A stretch of DNA of 61,264 nt from positions 1 through 61,264 of the forward strand of contig JAUNGT010000016.1 in the NCBI GenBank assembly GCA_030524455.1, read 5' to 3'. Origin of the DNA: Eubacteriales bacterium (GTDB lineage: Bacteria > Bacillota > Clostridia > Lachnospirales > Lachnospiraceae). The position numbers and the translations under genes are program-made. The stretch's first letter is position 1; each line of letters opens with the position of its first letter. The notes under the pieces are model-generated. The model had not been told where the DNA came from. It saw only the letters and a list, made by a program, of their open reading frames with translations, and searched no databases. Of the stretch, positions 53,785-61,264 are shown one piece after another.

Positions 53785-54729
53785 ATGAAAAAAGATAAGA
53801 GAAAGAAAGGGTTCCGGCTGGGCTACGACGTTCACACACAGATGCAGCTTCATTCCCTGATGCTGCCCGGCACGCTCCTGATGCTGACCTTCTCTATCGT
53901 GCCGCTGTTCGGCCTGATCCTGGCCTTTAAAAATTACAGCGTGATCGAGGGGATCAAGGGCGTGTTCACAAGCCCCTGGTACGGCTTCCAGAACTTTAAG
54001 GTGATTTTCGGCAACTTCGATTTTGCCAGGATGCTGGTGAATACCCTGGGAATCAACCTGATCGGCAACGTGGTGAACATTTTCATGGCGATCCTGTTTG
54101 CTCTGCTGATCAATGAGATCGCCAATAAGAAATTCAAGAGCTTCGTGCAGACCGTCACCTACATGCCCCACTTCATCTCCTGGGTCGTGTTCGGCGGCAT
54201 CGTGATCACCATGCTGAGCGCGGACGGCGGTATTTTCAATATGCTCCTGCTGAAGCTCGGGATCATCAAGGATCCGGTGGTGTTCATGGCGCAGCCGCAG
54301 TATTTCTGGGCAATCGCCATTCTTTCCAACCTGGTCAAGGAGCTGGGCTGGAGCACCATCCTGTACACGGCGGCCATCTCCGGCGTGGACCAGGAGCTGT
54401 ACGAGGCGGCGGATCTGGACGGCGCCAGCCGGGTGCAGAAAATGCTCCATGTGACGCTGCCCTGCATCAAGGGGACCATCGTGATCATGGTGATTTTTGC
54501 CGTTGCGGGTATTATGAACAACAACTTCGATCAGCTCTATGTGCTGCAGAATTCCTTTAACCTGGAGCGAAGCGAGGTGATCGACACCTACATTTATAAG
54601 GTCGGCCTGCAGCAGCTGCAGTTCGGTATGGCGGCGGCCGTCAATATTTTCAAATCCGTGCTCGCCATCATCCTGCTGACCACCGCCAACCTGGTGTCCA
54701 ACAAGCTGACGGACAGCGGACTGTTCTGA
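53785..54729 (+). CDS. LplB/YtcP-type ABC sugar permease, subunit 1
   Basis: This 314-residue inner-membrane permease has six helices, with a basic start and an MLPGTLLMLTFSIVPLFGLI first helix. The BPD_transp_1 EAA loop (ELYEAADLDGASRVQKMLHVTLP) contacts the ATPase. It belongs to the LplB group that forms oligosaccharide importers with an LplC-like partner and a shared ATPase encoded elsewhere (MsmX-type), since no ATPase gene lies here. It starts at ATG 53785 behind AACGAGGA and precedes the partner by 19 bp. Confidence 0.94.
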   Translation: MKKDKRKKGFRLGYDVHTQMQLHSLMLPGTLLMLTFSIVPLFGLILAFKNYSVIEGIKGVFTSPWYGFQNFKVIFGNFDFARMLVNTLGINLIGNVVNIFMAILFALLINEIANKKFKSFVQTVTYMPHFISWVVFGGIVITMLSADGGIFNMLLLKLGIIKDPVVFMAQPQYFWAIAILSNLVKELGWSTILYTAAISGVDQELYEAADLDGASRVQKMLHVTLPCIKGTIVIMVIFAVAGIMNNNFDQLYVLQNSFNLERSEVIDTYIYKVGLQQLQFGMAAAVNIFKSVLAIILLTTANLVSNKLTDSGLF

Positions 54730-54748
54730 GCAAAGGAGGAATGCAGCT

Positions 54749-55663
54749 ATGAATAAAATAAAGTCAAAAAGGGAGAAACGCTTTAACCTGATGCTGACGG
54801 TGGTGATGGCGATTATCATGCTCATCGTCGTGTATCCGGTGTGGTATTCCCTGATCAACTCCTTAAACAGCGCCCAGAGCATCGCCAAGAACGGCTACGC
54901 CATGCTGCTTCCCGGAGAATTTTCCCTGGAGAGCTGGGGGAACGTGGTGAAAAATCCGAAGATTTTCAAGGCCTTCGGCATCACCCTGTCCAGGACCGTG
55001 ATCGTGACCTTTTTGCAGACGGTCATCACGGCCATGTTCGCCTACGGCTTTTCCCGGAACCATCTGACCGGCAAAAAGTTTTATACGGTGCTGGGCTTTG
55101 TGAGCATGTATTTAAACGGCGGCGTGATCGCCTACTTTATCCTGTTCAACGCCATGCACATTTACAACACCTACTGGGTATACATCCTGCCCGCGCTGTT
55201 CGGCGGCTTTTACAATGTCATTATTTTCAATACCAACTTCAAGTCCATTCCGGATTCCCTGTTTGAGTCCGCCAAGATCGACGGCGCCGGCGAGTATACG
55301 ATTTTTTTCAAAATCGTGATCCCGCTGTCCAAGCCCGTAATCAGCGCGCTGGGAATTTTCACCGCGGTGGCAACCTGGAACGACTATACACAGACGCTGT
55401 ATTATACCAAATCCTCGGAGATCCAGACGCTGTCCTACTACATGCTGTCCATCACCAAGGCCAGCGCCTCCGCCGCTCAGCTTGGGGAGACGATGAGCGC
55501 CGGAGCGGCCTCCGTGCTGACCACGGTGTCCAACTCCGCGGCCAACTACAAGACCATCGAGCTGGCCTGCATGGTACTGTCGGCTCTGCCGTTGATTATT
55601 ATGTATCCTTTCGCCCAGAAATTCTTTGAGAAGGGCGTTATGGTGGGAAGTGTAAAGGGGTGA
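54749..55663 (+). CDS. LplC/YtcP-type ABC sugar permease, subunit 2
   Basis: This 304-residue membrane protein has six helices and the EAA loop SLFESAKIDGAGEYTIFFKIVIP. The first helix VMAIIMLIVVYPVWYSLINSL and the tail FAQKFFEKGVMVGSVKG are characteristic of the second permease of Lpl-type importers. It starts at ATG 54749 behind AAAGGAGG. Together with the preceding permease and the lipoprotein it forms an oligosaccharide uptake system. The glycosidase downstream suggests that imported or surface sugars are processed. Confidence 0.94.
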   Translation: MNKIKSKREKRFNLMLTVVMAIIMLIVVYPVWYSLINSLNSAQSIAKNGYAMLLPGEFSLESWGNVVKNPKIFKAFGITLSRTVIVTFLQTVITAMFAYGFSRNHLTGKKFYTVLGFVSMYLNGGVIAYFILFNAMHIYNTYWVYILPALFGGFYNVIIFNTNFKSIPDSLFESAKIDGAGEYTIFFKIVIPLSKPVISALGIFTAVATWNDYTQTLYYTKSSEIQTLSYYMLSITKASASAAQLGETMSAGAASVLTTVSNSAANYKTIELACMVLSALPLIIMYPFAQKFFEKGVMVGSVKG

Positions 55664-55684
55664 TTGCAGAGGCGGCACATGACC

Positions 55685-55713
55685 TTGTGCTGAAAACGTT
55701 GAAGGAGTATACT
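55685..55713 (+). promoter_or_regulatory. Promoter before the glycosidase gene
   Basis: TTGTGC (55685-55690), a 17-bp spacer and TATACT (55708-55713). It may give the glycosidase gene expression independent of the importer. Confidence 0.5.
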
Positions 55714-55744
55714 GATAGGGGATAATTAAGGAGGAAGATTGAAC

Positions 55745-56689
55745 ATGGAAGAAAAAAAGTTCGTGGAGCTGCCGGCGCCCCTGTTTCGGGATCCGATTTA
55801 CGACTGTCCCACCGATCCGACGGTGATCTGGAACCGGGAGGAGGAGCAGTGGTATCTGTTTTACACGCAGAGAAGAGCGACGGATGTGCCGATCGGGGTA
55901 TCCTGGGTGCATGGCACGGCCATCGGCGTGGCGACAAGCAGGACCGGGGAAAAGTGGCTGTACCGGGGAACGCTTCCGGGGCTGGATATCGAGAGGGGAC
56001 ATAATACCTTCTGGGCGCCGGAGATTATCCGGGCCGAGGGGCTTTATCACATGTATGTCACTTATATCACCGGGATCCCTACGGACTGGCAGTATCCCAG
56101 ACAGATGCTTCACTATACTTCGCAGAATCTGTGGGACTGGCGCTTTGAGGGGCGGGTGGACTTAAACTCCGAACGCGTCATTGACGCCTGTGTGTACGAG
56201 GTTGCGCCCCACAAATATAAAATGTGGTATAAGGATGAGGATAAGGAAAGCCATACCTACGCGGCGGAGAGCGATGATCTGTATCACTGGACGGTGGTGG
56301 GCGAGGAGGTCTTTGACTGCGGCCAGGAGGGGCCCAACGTGTTTGAGCTGGGCGGGAAGATCTGGATGATCTCCGATTTCTGGAACGGGCTGGCGGTGTA
56401 TACCTCCGGGGACTTTGCGCACTGGGAGCGGTGCAGCGACATTCTGCGCGCTTCCGGCACCCGGCCGATGGACGTGGGGCTGGGGCACCATGCGGACGTG
56501 CTGGTGAAGGACGGCAGGGCATATATTTTTTACTTCTGCCATCCCTTCGCCCATGAAAACAAGGAGGATCATACGCCGCCGATGTCCGAGCGCGACCGCA
56601 ACAAGGCGGTGGTGCAGGTGGCCGAGCTGGTGGTCCGGGACGGGGAGCTTGTCTGCGACCGCGACGCCCGGGTGGTGTGGGAGGTCTAG
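55745..56689 (+). CDS. Five-bladed beta-propeller glycoside hydrolase (GH43/GH32-like)
   Basis: This 314-residue cytoplasmic protein has no signal peptide. ATG 55745 is 9 bases after AGGAGG; a TTG six bases earlier is too close. The propeller pattern is clear. The first blade holds the probable catalytic base D24 in CPTDPTVIWNREEEQWYLFY. TFWAPEIIRAEGLYHMYVTY is typical of GH43 and GH32, and further blades end in HYTSQNLWDWRFEG-like turns. Exact family placement (GH43, GH117 or a related group) cannot be fixed by eye. It probably trims the oligosaccharide taken up by the importer. Its stop overlaps the convergent LysR stop within CTAG. Confidence 0.8.
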   Translation: MEEKKFVELPAPLFRDPIYDCPTDPTVIWNREEEQWYLFYTQRRATDVPIGVSWVHGTAIGVATSRTGEKWLYRGTLPGLDIERGHNTFWAPEIIRAEGLYHMYVTYITGIPTDWQYPRQMLHYTSQNLWDWRFEGRVDLNSERVIDACVYEVAPHKYKMWYKDEDKESHTYAAESDDLYHWTVVGEEVFDCGQEGPNVFELGGKIWMISDFWNGLAVYTSGDFAHWERCSDILRASGTRPMDVGLGHHADVLVKDGRAYIFYFCHPFAHENKEDHTPPMSERDRNKAVVQVAELVVRDGELVCDRDARVVWEV

Positions 56690-57567
56690 GAGGTTTCCCG
56701 AAACTGCTGTTTTGCAAGCTTTAAGAAGAACCGAAGCGCTTCCGCGCTGGCTGTGGATTTGGAATAAATTCCATAGACCAGCGGGGGCGCTTTTTCTATG
56801 GGCAAATATACCAGGTCGGGCGCGCGCAGGGGGGCAAGATCCGCCACCACGCTGATGCCGTAGCCGGACCGCACAAGGGTCATGGCGCTCTCAATGCTTT
56901 CGCAGAAATAAAGCCGGGAGGGATGTCCCAGGTGGACGAAGGGGGACTGCAGCGCATTGATCTGACGGGGCTGACGGCGGGGTTCGACCAGCACCAGATT
57001 TTCCCGCTCCAGAAGGCTTTCGGAAAAGGGAGCCCCTGCGGCGGGATGGTTGGGGGAAAGGATGCAGGAAAGCGGGGCTTTCAGCAGCGGATCGAAGCGC
57101 CAGCCGGATTTCTCCTGCTCCTGACGGAAATAAAACATCAGGTCGATGGCTTCCTCCTCCAGCATATTTTCCAGCGCGCGGAAGGGGAAGGTTTTCAAAA
57201 CCGGATGAATCAGCGGATATTTTTGGCGGAAGGAGGTCAGCAGTCTCTGCAGCAGGGGAAATTCGCCGGGACTGTGGCAGCCGATGGAAAACTGCAGGAT
57301 GGGTTCGCCGCCCGCCTTCTGCATCCGTGCCCTGGCCTGGCGCATGGAATGCAGGATATTCTGGGCATCCGGCAAAAAAGCGTGGCCCTCGTAGGTCAGG
57401 GAGACGGAGCGGGTGCTGCGCTTGAAAAGGCGCACATTGAGCTCCGTCTCCAGGGAACGGATCTGGTGGGTGACGGCGGGCTGGGACATATGGACCTCGG
57501 CGGCAGCCCTGGCAAAGTTTAAGTTTGAGGCGACGGCGAGAAAGCATTCGAGCTGGACGGTATTCAT
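56686..57567 (-). CDS. LysR-family transcriptional regulator
   Basis: This 293-residue regulator starts at ATG 57567, 9 bases after AGGAGG; the frame runs upstream without support. The winged helix-turn-helix (NTVQLECFLAVASNLNFARAAAEVHMSQPAVTHQIRSLE) is typical, followed by the linker helix and a periplasmic-binding-like effector domain. The effector is unknown. It is divergent from the heterodimeric ABC exporter (119-bp spacer) and likely controls it. An AT-rich palindrome in the spacer fits the T-N11-A pattern of LysR sites. The stop overlaps that of the glycosidase gene. Confidence 0.93.
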   Translation of the reverse strand: MNTVQLECFLAVASNLNFARAAAEVHMSQPAVTHQIRSLETELNVRLFKRSTRSVSLTYEGHAFLPDAQNILHSMRQARARMQKAGGEPILQFSIGCHSPGEFPLLQRLLTSFRQKYPLIHPVLKTFPFRALENMLEEEAIDLMFYFRQEQEKSGWRFDPLLKAPLSCILSPNHPAAGAPFSESLLERENLVLVEPRRQPRQINALQSPFVHLGHPSRLYFCESIESAMTLVRSGYGISVVADLAPLRAPDLVYLPIEKAPPLVYGIYSKSTASAEALRFFLKLAKQQFRETS

Positions 57568-57600
57568 AGGATGGGCCTCCTTGGAGCGTGAGTATAATTG

Positions 57601-57615
57601 ATAAATATTATTTAT
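57601..57615. promoter_or_regulatory. Candidate LysR operator
   Basis: ATAAATA T TATTTAT is a 15-bp palindrome containing T-N11-A (57602 to 57614), in the spacer between the divergent LysR gene and the ABC exporter. The spacer is AT-rich, so chance is possible. Confidence 0.4.
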
Positions 57616-57686
57616 TAATAATAGCATTTTTGAATTTCACGGGCAAGCTCTTTTGCGGTAGAGTATAAAAATATGGAGGTAACAAA

Positions 57687-59441
57687 ATGATCAAAGTGAT
57701 TTTATCTCATCTTGGCCCTTATCGCCGGGCTTCTTTTCTGACGCCGTTTTTTTCGGCGCTGGAGGTGGTGATGGAGGTGCTTCTGCCCTTTATCACGGCG
57801 GCTATCATCGATCAGGGAATTTCGGCCGGCAATTTAAGCGCGGTGTTTGGCTACGGAGCGCTGATGCTTGTCTGCTCCATGCTGAGCCTGATGTCCGGCT
57901 TTCTCGCCGGAAAGTATGCGGCGCATGCCTCGTCGGGGCTGGCCTGCAGGCTGCGGGACGGCATGTATGAAAATATTCAGAGCTTTTCTTTTTCCAATAT
58001 CGACAAATTCAGCCCGGCGGGGCTTGTGACCCGGATGACCACGGACGTGACGAACGTGCAGAATGCCTTTCAGATGATCATCCGGATCGCGGTGCGGGCC
58101 CCTTTCATGCTGATTTGCAGCCTGTTTATGTGTATCTGGATCAATGCCCGGCTAAGCCTGGTGTTTGCGGTGGCGATCGTGTTTCTGGGAGGGATCCTGG
58201 CGCTGATTATGACCCGGACGTCGAAAATTTTCGATGTTGTGTTTCGCAGATATGACGATTTGAATGCCAGCGTGCAGGAAAACGTATCCGCGATCCGCGT
58301 GGTGAAGGCCTATGTGCGGGAGGATTATGAAAAGGAGCGGTTTAACGGGGCGGCACAGAACCTGTACCGGCTTTTCGTGAAGGCGGAGGGAATCCTGGCG
58401 TTCAATAATCCGGTCATGATGCTGGCGATATACGGCTGTATGATTGCAATTTCCTGGTTCGGCGCGCATTTTATTGTGTCCGGCAGCATGACCACCGGAG
58501 AGCTGACGTCCATGTTCACCTATATTATGAGCATTCTGATGTCGCTGATGATGCTGTCCATGATTTTTGTGATGGTGACGATGAGCGCAGCCAGCGCCCA
58601 CCGGATTGTGGAGGTGCTGCAGGAAAAGCCGGATCTGAGAAATCCGGAGGTTCCGCTCAAGACGGTGGCGGACGGCAGCATCGATTTCAATCATGTGAGC
58701 TTTTCCTATCAGAAGGACGCCAAAAAGGCGGCGCTTTCGGACATCGATATTCATATTCGTTCCGGGGAGACGATCGGCATCATCGGCGGTACCGGCTGCG
58801 GCAAGTCCACGCTGGCAAACCTGATCAGCCGTCTGTACGACGTGACCGGAGGCGAGCTTTTGGTGGGCGGAAAAAACGTGAAGGATTATGATATGGAGGC
58901 GCTGCGCGACCAGGTGGCCGTGGTGCTGCAGAAAAATGTGCTGTTTTCCGGTACAATTCTGGAAAACCTTCGCTGGGGCCGGGCGGACGCTACGCCGGAG
59001 GAATGCCGGGAGGCCTGCAGGCAGGCCTGCGCGGACGAGTTTATCGAGCGTTTTCCGGAAAAATATGATACCCGCATCGATCAGGGCGGCGCGAATGTGT
59101 CCGGCGGACAAAAGCAGCGTCTCTGCATCGCCAGAGCGCTTCTGAAAAAACCGAAAATCCTGATTTTGGACGACTCCACCAGCGCGGTGGACACGGCTAC
59201 CGACGCCAAAATCCGGAAGGCCTTTGCGGAGAGCATCCCGGGCACCACGAAGCTGATTATCGCCCAGAGGATTTCCTCGGTACAGGACGCGGACCGTATC
59301 CTCGTGCTGGAGGGCGGAAGGGTCAACGGCTTTGACACCCACGAGAGGCTTCTTCAGAACAATGAAATATACCGGGAAATCTATGAGACACAGACGAAGG
59401 GCGGCGGGGATTTCGACGAGAAGACGGGAGGTGAGGCGTGA
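57687..59441 (+). CDS. ABC exporter half-transporter with degenerate catalytic site
   Basis: This 584-residue protein has an N-terminal six-helix ABC_membrane domain (about 15-300) and a nucleotide-binding domain (about 335-575). Walker A GGTGCGKST is near 366, the signature VSGGQKQRLCIARAL near 470, and Walker B reads ILILDDSTSAVD. The usual catalytic Glu is Asp, as in the inactive half of heterodimeric exporters such as BmrC/BmrD, EfrA/B and LmrC/D. It pairs with the next gene, whose site is intact. It would pump drugs, lipids or peptides. It starts at ATG 57687 behind GGAGGT. Confidence 0.95.
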   Translation: MIKVILSHLGPYRRASFLTPFFSALEVVMEVLLPFITAAIIDQGISAGNLSAVFGYGALMLVCSMLSLMSGFLAGKYAAHASSGLACRLRDGMYENIQSFSFSNIDKFSPAGLVTRMTTDVTNVQNAFQMIIRIAVRAPFMLICSLFMCIWINARLSLVFAVAIVFLGGILALIMTRTSKIFDVVFRRYDDLNASVQENVSAIRVVKAYVREDYEKERFNGAAQNLYRLFVKAEGILAFNNPVMMLAIYGCMIAISWFGAHFIVSGSMTTGELTSMFTYIMSILMSLMMLSMIFVMVTMSAASAHRIVEVLQEKPDLRNPEVPLKTVADGSIDFNHVSFSYQKDAKKAALSDIDIHIRSGETIGIIGGTGCGKSTLANLISRLYDVTGGELLVGGKNVKDYDMEALRDQVAVVLQKNVLFSGTILENLRWGRADATPEECREACRQACADEFIERFPEKYDTRIDQGGANVSGGQKQRLCIARALLKKPKILILDDSTSAVDTATDAKIRKAFAESIPGTTKLIIAQRISSVQDADRILVLEGGRVNGFDTHERLLQNNEIYREIYETQTKGGGDFDEKTGGEA

Positions 59442-61264
59442 TGGAACAGCTTCGGGAAAAGGGAAAGAAAACGGCGCTGCAGCCGGGACTCCTTTTGCGG
59501 GTGCTGCGCTATATGCTAAAGGACTATAAATGGCACTGCCTGATCGTGGTGCTCTGCATCGTCGGCGCGGCGATGGCGAACGTGAAGGGCCTGACCTTTT
59601 TGCAGGTGCTGATCGACGAGTACATTTCACCCATGATAAAAAGCGGCAGCGCCGATTTTGGGCCGCTGGCGGCAGCGCTGCTGCAGATGGCGGCGATTTT
59701 TGGCGTGGGGATCCTCTGCTCCTACGCCTACAACCGGATTATGGTGAATGTGGGGCAGGGGACCATGCGGAACCTGCGGATACAGCTTTTTCAGCATATG
59801 GAAGCTTTGCCGGTCCGCTATTTTGACTCCAACGCGCACGGAGATATCATGTCCGTGTATACAAACGACGTGGACACCCTGCGGCAGCTGATCGGCCAGA
59901 GTATCCCTCAGACCGTCAATTCCCTGGTCACAATCGTGACGGTGTTTGCCGGTATGGTGACGACCAGCCCCTGGATGACGCTGGTATCTCTGGCGATGGT
60001 CTGCGTGATGCTGCGGACAACCTCCGTCCTGGCAGGAAAGTCCGGCGCATATTTTGTGGCTCAGCAGCAAAATCTGGGAGCGGTCAACGGCTACATCGAG
60101 GAAATGATGTCGGGACAGAAGGTGGTCAAGGTATTCTGCCATGAAAACGAGAGCCTGGAAAAATTCCGGGAGTTGAATGAGAGCCTTCGCAGCAGCGCCG
60201 ACAACGCAAACAAGTTCGCCAACATCCTGATGCCGGTCAACGCCAATCTGGGAAACATCAGCTATGTGCTCTGCGCGGTGGTCGGAGCGGCGATGGCGCT
60301 CACCGGCTTTGGCGGCCTGACCCTGGGCGGTCTGGTCTCCTACCTGAGTCTGAACAAAAATTTCACCCAGCCCATCACGCAGGTGAGCCAGCAGCTGAAT
60401 TCGGTGGCGATGGCGATGGCCGGGGCGCGCCGGGTATTTTCGCTGCTGGACGAAAAACCGGAGACGGACGAGGGCTATGTGGAGCTGGTGAACGCGAAGG
60501 AGGAAAACGGCGTTTTGACGGAAACCCGGGAGCGCACCGGCCTCTGGGCCTGGCGTCACCCTCACCGGGCGGACGGCACGGTGACCTATGTGAGACTGCA
60601 GGGCGGCGTGGAATTCAACGACGTGGATTTTGGCTACACGCCGGATAAAATTGTGCTCCACAATATCAGGATGTATGCGAATCCGGGCCAGAAGATTGCT
60701 TTCGTCGGTTCCACCGGCGCAGGCAAGACGACGATCACCAACCTGATCAACCGTTTTTATGATATCCAGGATGGAAAAATCCGCTATGACGGCATCAATA
60801 TCAATAAAATCCGCAAGTCGGATCTGCGGCGCTCCCTTGGGATGGTGCTGCAGGATACCCATCTGTTCACCGGAACCGTTCTGGAAAACATCCGTTTCGG
60901 CAGGCTGGACGCCACGGATGAGGAGTGCGTGGCGGCGGCAAAGCTGGCCAATGCGGACGATTTCATCACGCGGCTGCCGCAGGGCTATCAGACCATGCTG
61001 ACCGGGGACGGCGGCAGCCTGAGCCAGGGCCAGCGCCAGCTTCTCTCCATCGCCCGGGCGGCGGTGGCGGATCCCCCGGTGCTGATTTTGGACGAGGCGA
61101 CCTCCTCCATCGACACCCGCACCGAAAAGCTGGTGCAGGAGGGCATGGACCGGCTGATGAAGGGCCGCACCACCTTTGTCATCGCGCACCGCCTCTCCAC
61201 GATCCGAAACGCCGACTGCATCATGGTCATGGAGCAGGGCCGCATCATTGAGCGCGGCAGCCAC
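59441..61264 (+). CDS. ABC exporter half-transporter with intact catalytic Glu (3' end cut)
   Basis: The gene runs off the right edge after 608 codons; only a short C-terminal piece should be missing. ATG 59441 overlaps the previous stop by one base (TGATG), behind GGGAGGTGAGG. The six-helix domain is at about 20-330. An insert of about 50 residues before the NBD includes TGLWAWRHPHRADG. The NBD has Walker A GSTGAGKTT near 422, signature LSQGQRQLLSIARA near 526 and Walker B ILDEATSSID near 549, followed by VIAHRLSTIRNAD. The intact Glu marks it as the catalytic half of the heterodimer with the gene before it. The signature reads LSQGQ rather than LSGGQ, as is common in such halves. Confidence 0.95.
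   Translation, partial: MEQLREKGKKTALQPGLLLRVLRYMLKDYKWHCLIVVLCIVGAAMANVKGLTFLQVLIDEYISPMIKSGSADFGPLAAALLQMAAIFGVGILCSYAYNRIMVNVGQGTMRNLRIQLFQHMEALPVRYFDSNAHGDIMSVYTNDVDTLRQLIGQSIPQTVNSLVTIVTVFAGMVTTSPWMTLVSLAMVCVMLRTTSVLAGKSGAYFVAQQQNLGAVNGYIEEMMSGQKVVKVFCHENESLEKFRELNESLRSSADNANKFANILMPVNANLGNISYVLCAVVGAAMALTGFGGLTLGGLVSYLSLNKNFTQPITQVSQQLNSVAMAMAGARRVFSLLDEKPETDEGYVELVNAKEENGVLTETRERTGLWAWRHPHRADGTVTYVRLQGGVEFNDVDFGYTPDKIVLHNIRMYANPGQKIAFVGSTGAGKTTITNLINRFYDIQDGKIRYDGININKIRKSDLRRSLGMVLQDTHLFTGTVLENIRFGRLDATDEECVAAAKLANADDFITRLPQGYQTMLTGDGGSLSQGQRQLLSIARAAVADPPVLILDEATSSIDTRTEKLVQEGMDRLMKGRTTFVIAHRLSTIRNADCIMVMEQGRIIERGSH

Noticed and set aside
59441..61264. Loss of function in the second exporter gene because of the open 3' end
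   Set aside because: The frame is simply cut by the window edge; all catalytic motifs are intact.

Overview
The window looks like a stretch of chromosome from a member of the Clostridia, most likely a Lachnospiraceae-type Bacillota. The signs are a CIRCE-controlled hrcA-grpE-dnaK-dnaJ operon, rpsF-ssb-rpsR, gdpP-like/rplI/dnaB, a dnaD plus helicase-loader pair, small DUF951 and DUF6465 proteins, YesM/YesN-type two-component genes, and an Lpl-type sugar importer without its own ATPase. Family placement is inferred from gene content; no database search was run.

Layout. Bases 1 to about 7.6 kb are visibly AT-rich and look like a decaying accessory island. It holds a methyltransferase lacking its N-terminus, a shattered MATE pump, a P-loop kinase with an internal deletion, a GNAT acetyltransferase, a Fic protein with a DNA-binding domain, an SF1 helicase split by a one-base frameshift in an A run, and a DUF1016/YhcG-type nuclease. 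From 7.6 kb the sequence becomes GC-rich core genome. At 7.6-12 kb are a tyrosine phosphatase and a Na/Pi transporter-PhoP-PhoR operon behind phased PhoP-box-like repeats. At 12-18 kb are a DUF6465 protein and the class I heat-shock operon. At 18-27 kb are a secreted GH20 hexosaminidase, a second two-component system and a MacA/MacB-type efflux operon. At 27-33 kb are envelope genes (MBOAT O-acyltransferase, DHHW/AlgX-like partner, MurJ/SpoVB-like flippase, CwlO-like NlpC/P60 hydrolase). At 33-38 kb, on the minus strand, are prs, a DnaC/DnaI-like loader, dnaD and murC. At 38-47 kb are hemerythrin, sirtuin, DUF951, rpsF-ssb-rpsR, MATE, gdpP-like, rplI, dnaB and a MerR regulator. At 47-49 kb are ferredoxin, pflA and tRNA-Gly. 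At 49-57 kb are YesM/YesN-like regulators, a binding protein with two permeases, and a beta-propeller glycosidase. At 57-61 kb are a LysR regulator and a heterodimeric ABC exporter cut by the window end.

The most unusual content lies between genes. Five copies of a 90-185 bp structured repeat (12705, 22764, 38133, 38379, 42533) have inverted ends reading about GTAACAGTTCAG, hairpin cores with compensatory base changes, and in one copy an exact 8-bp flanking duplication. A 148-bp element at 18026 has the same outer end but a different, cloverleaf-like core, which suggests several non-autonomous elements sharing one mobilising activity. A separate 236-bp hairpin lies at 22489. A cluster of tandem DnaA-box-like 9-mers sits directly upstream of dnaD and the helicase loader.
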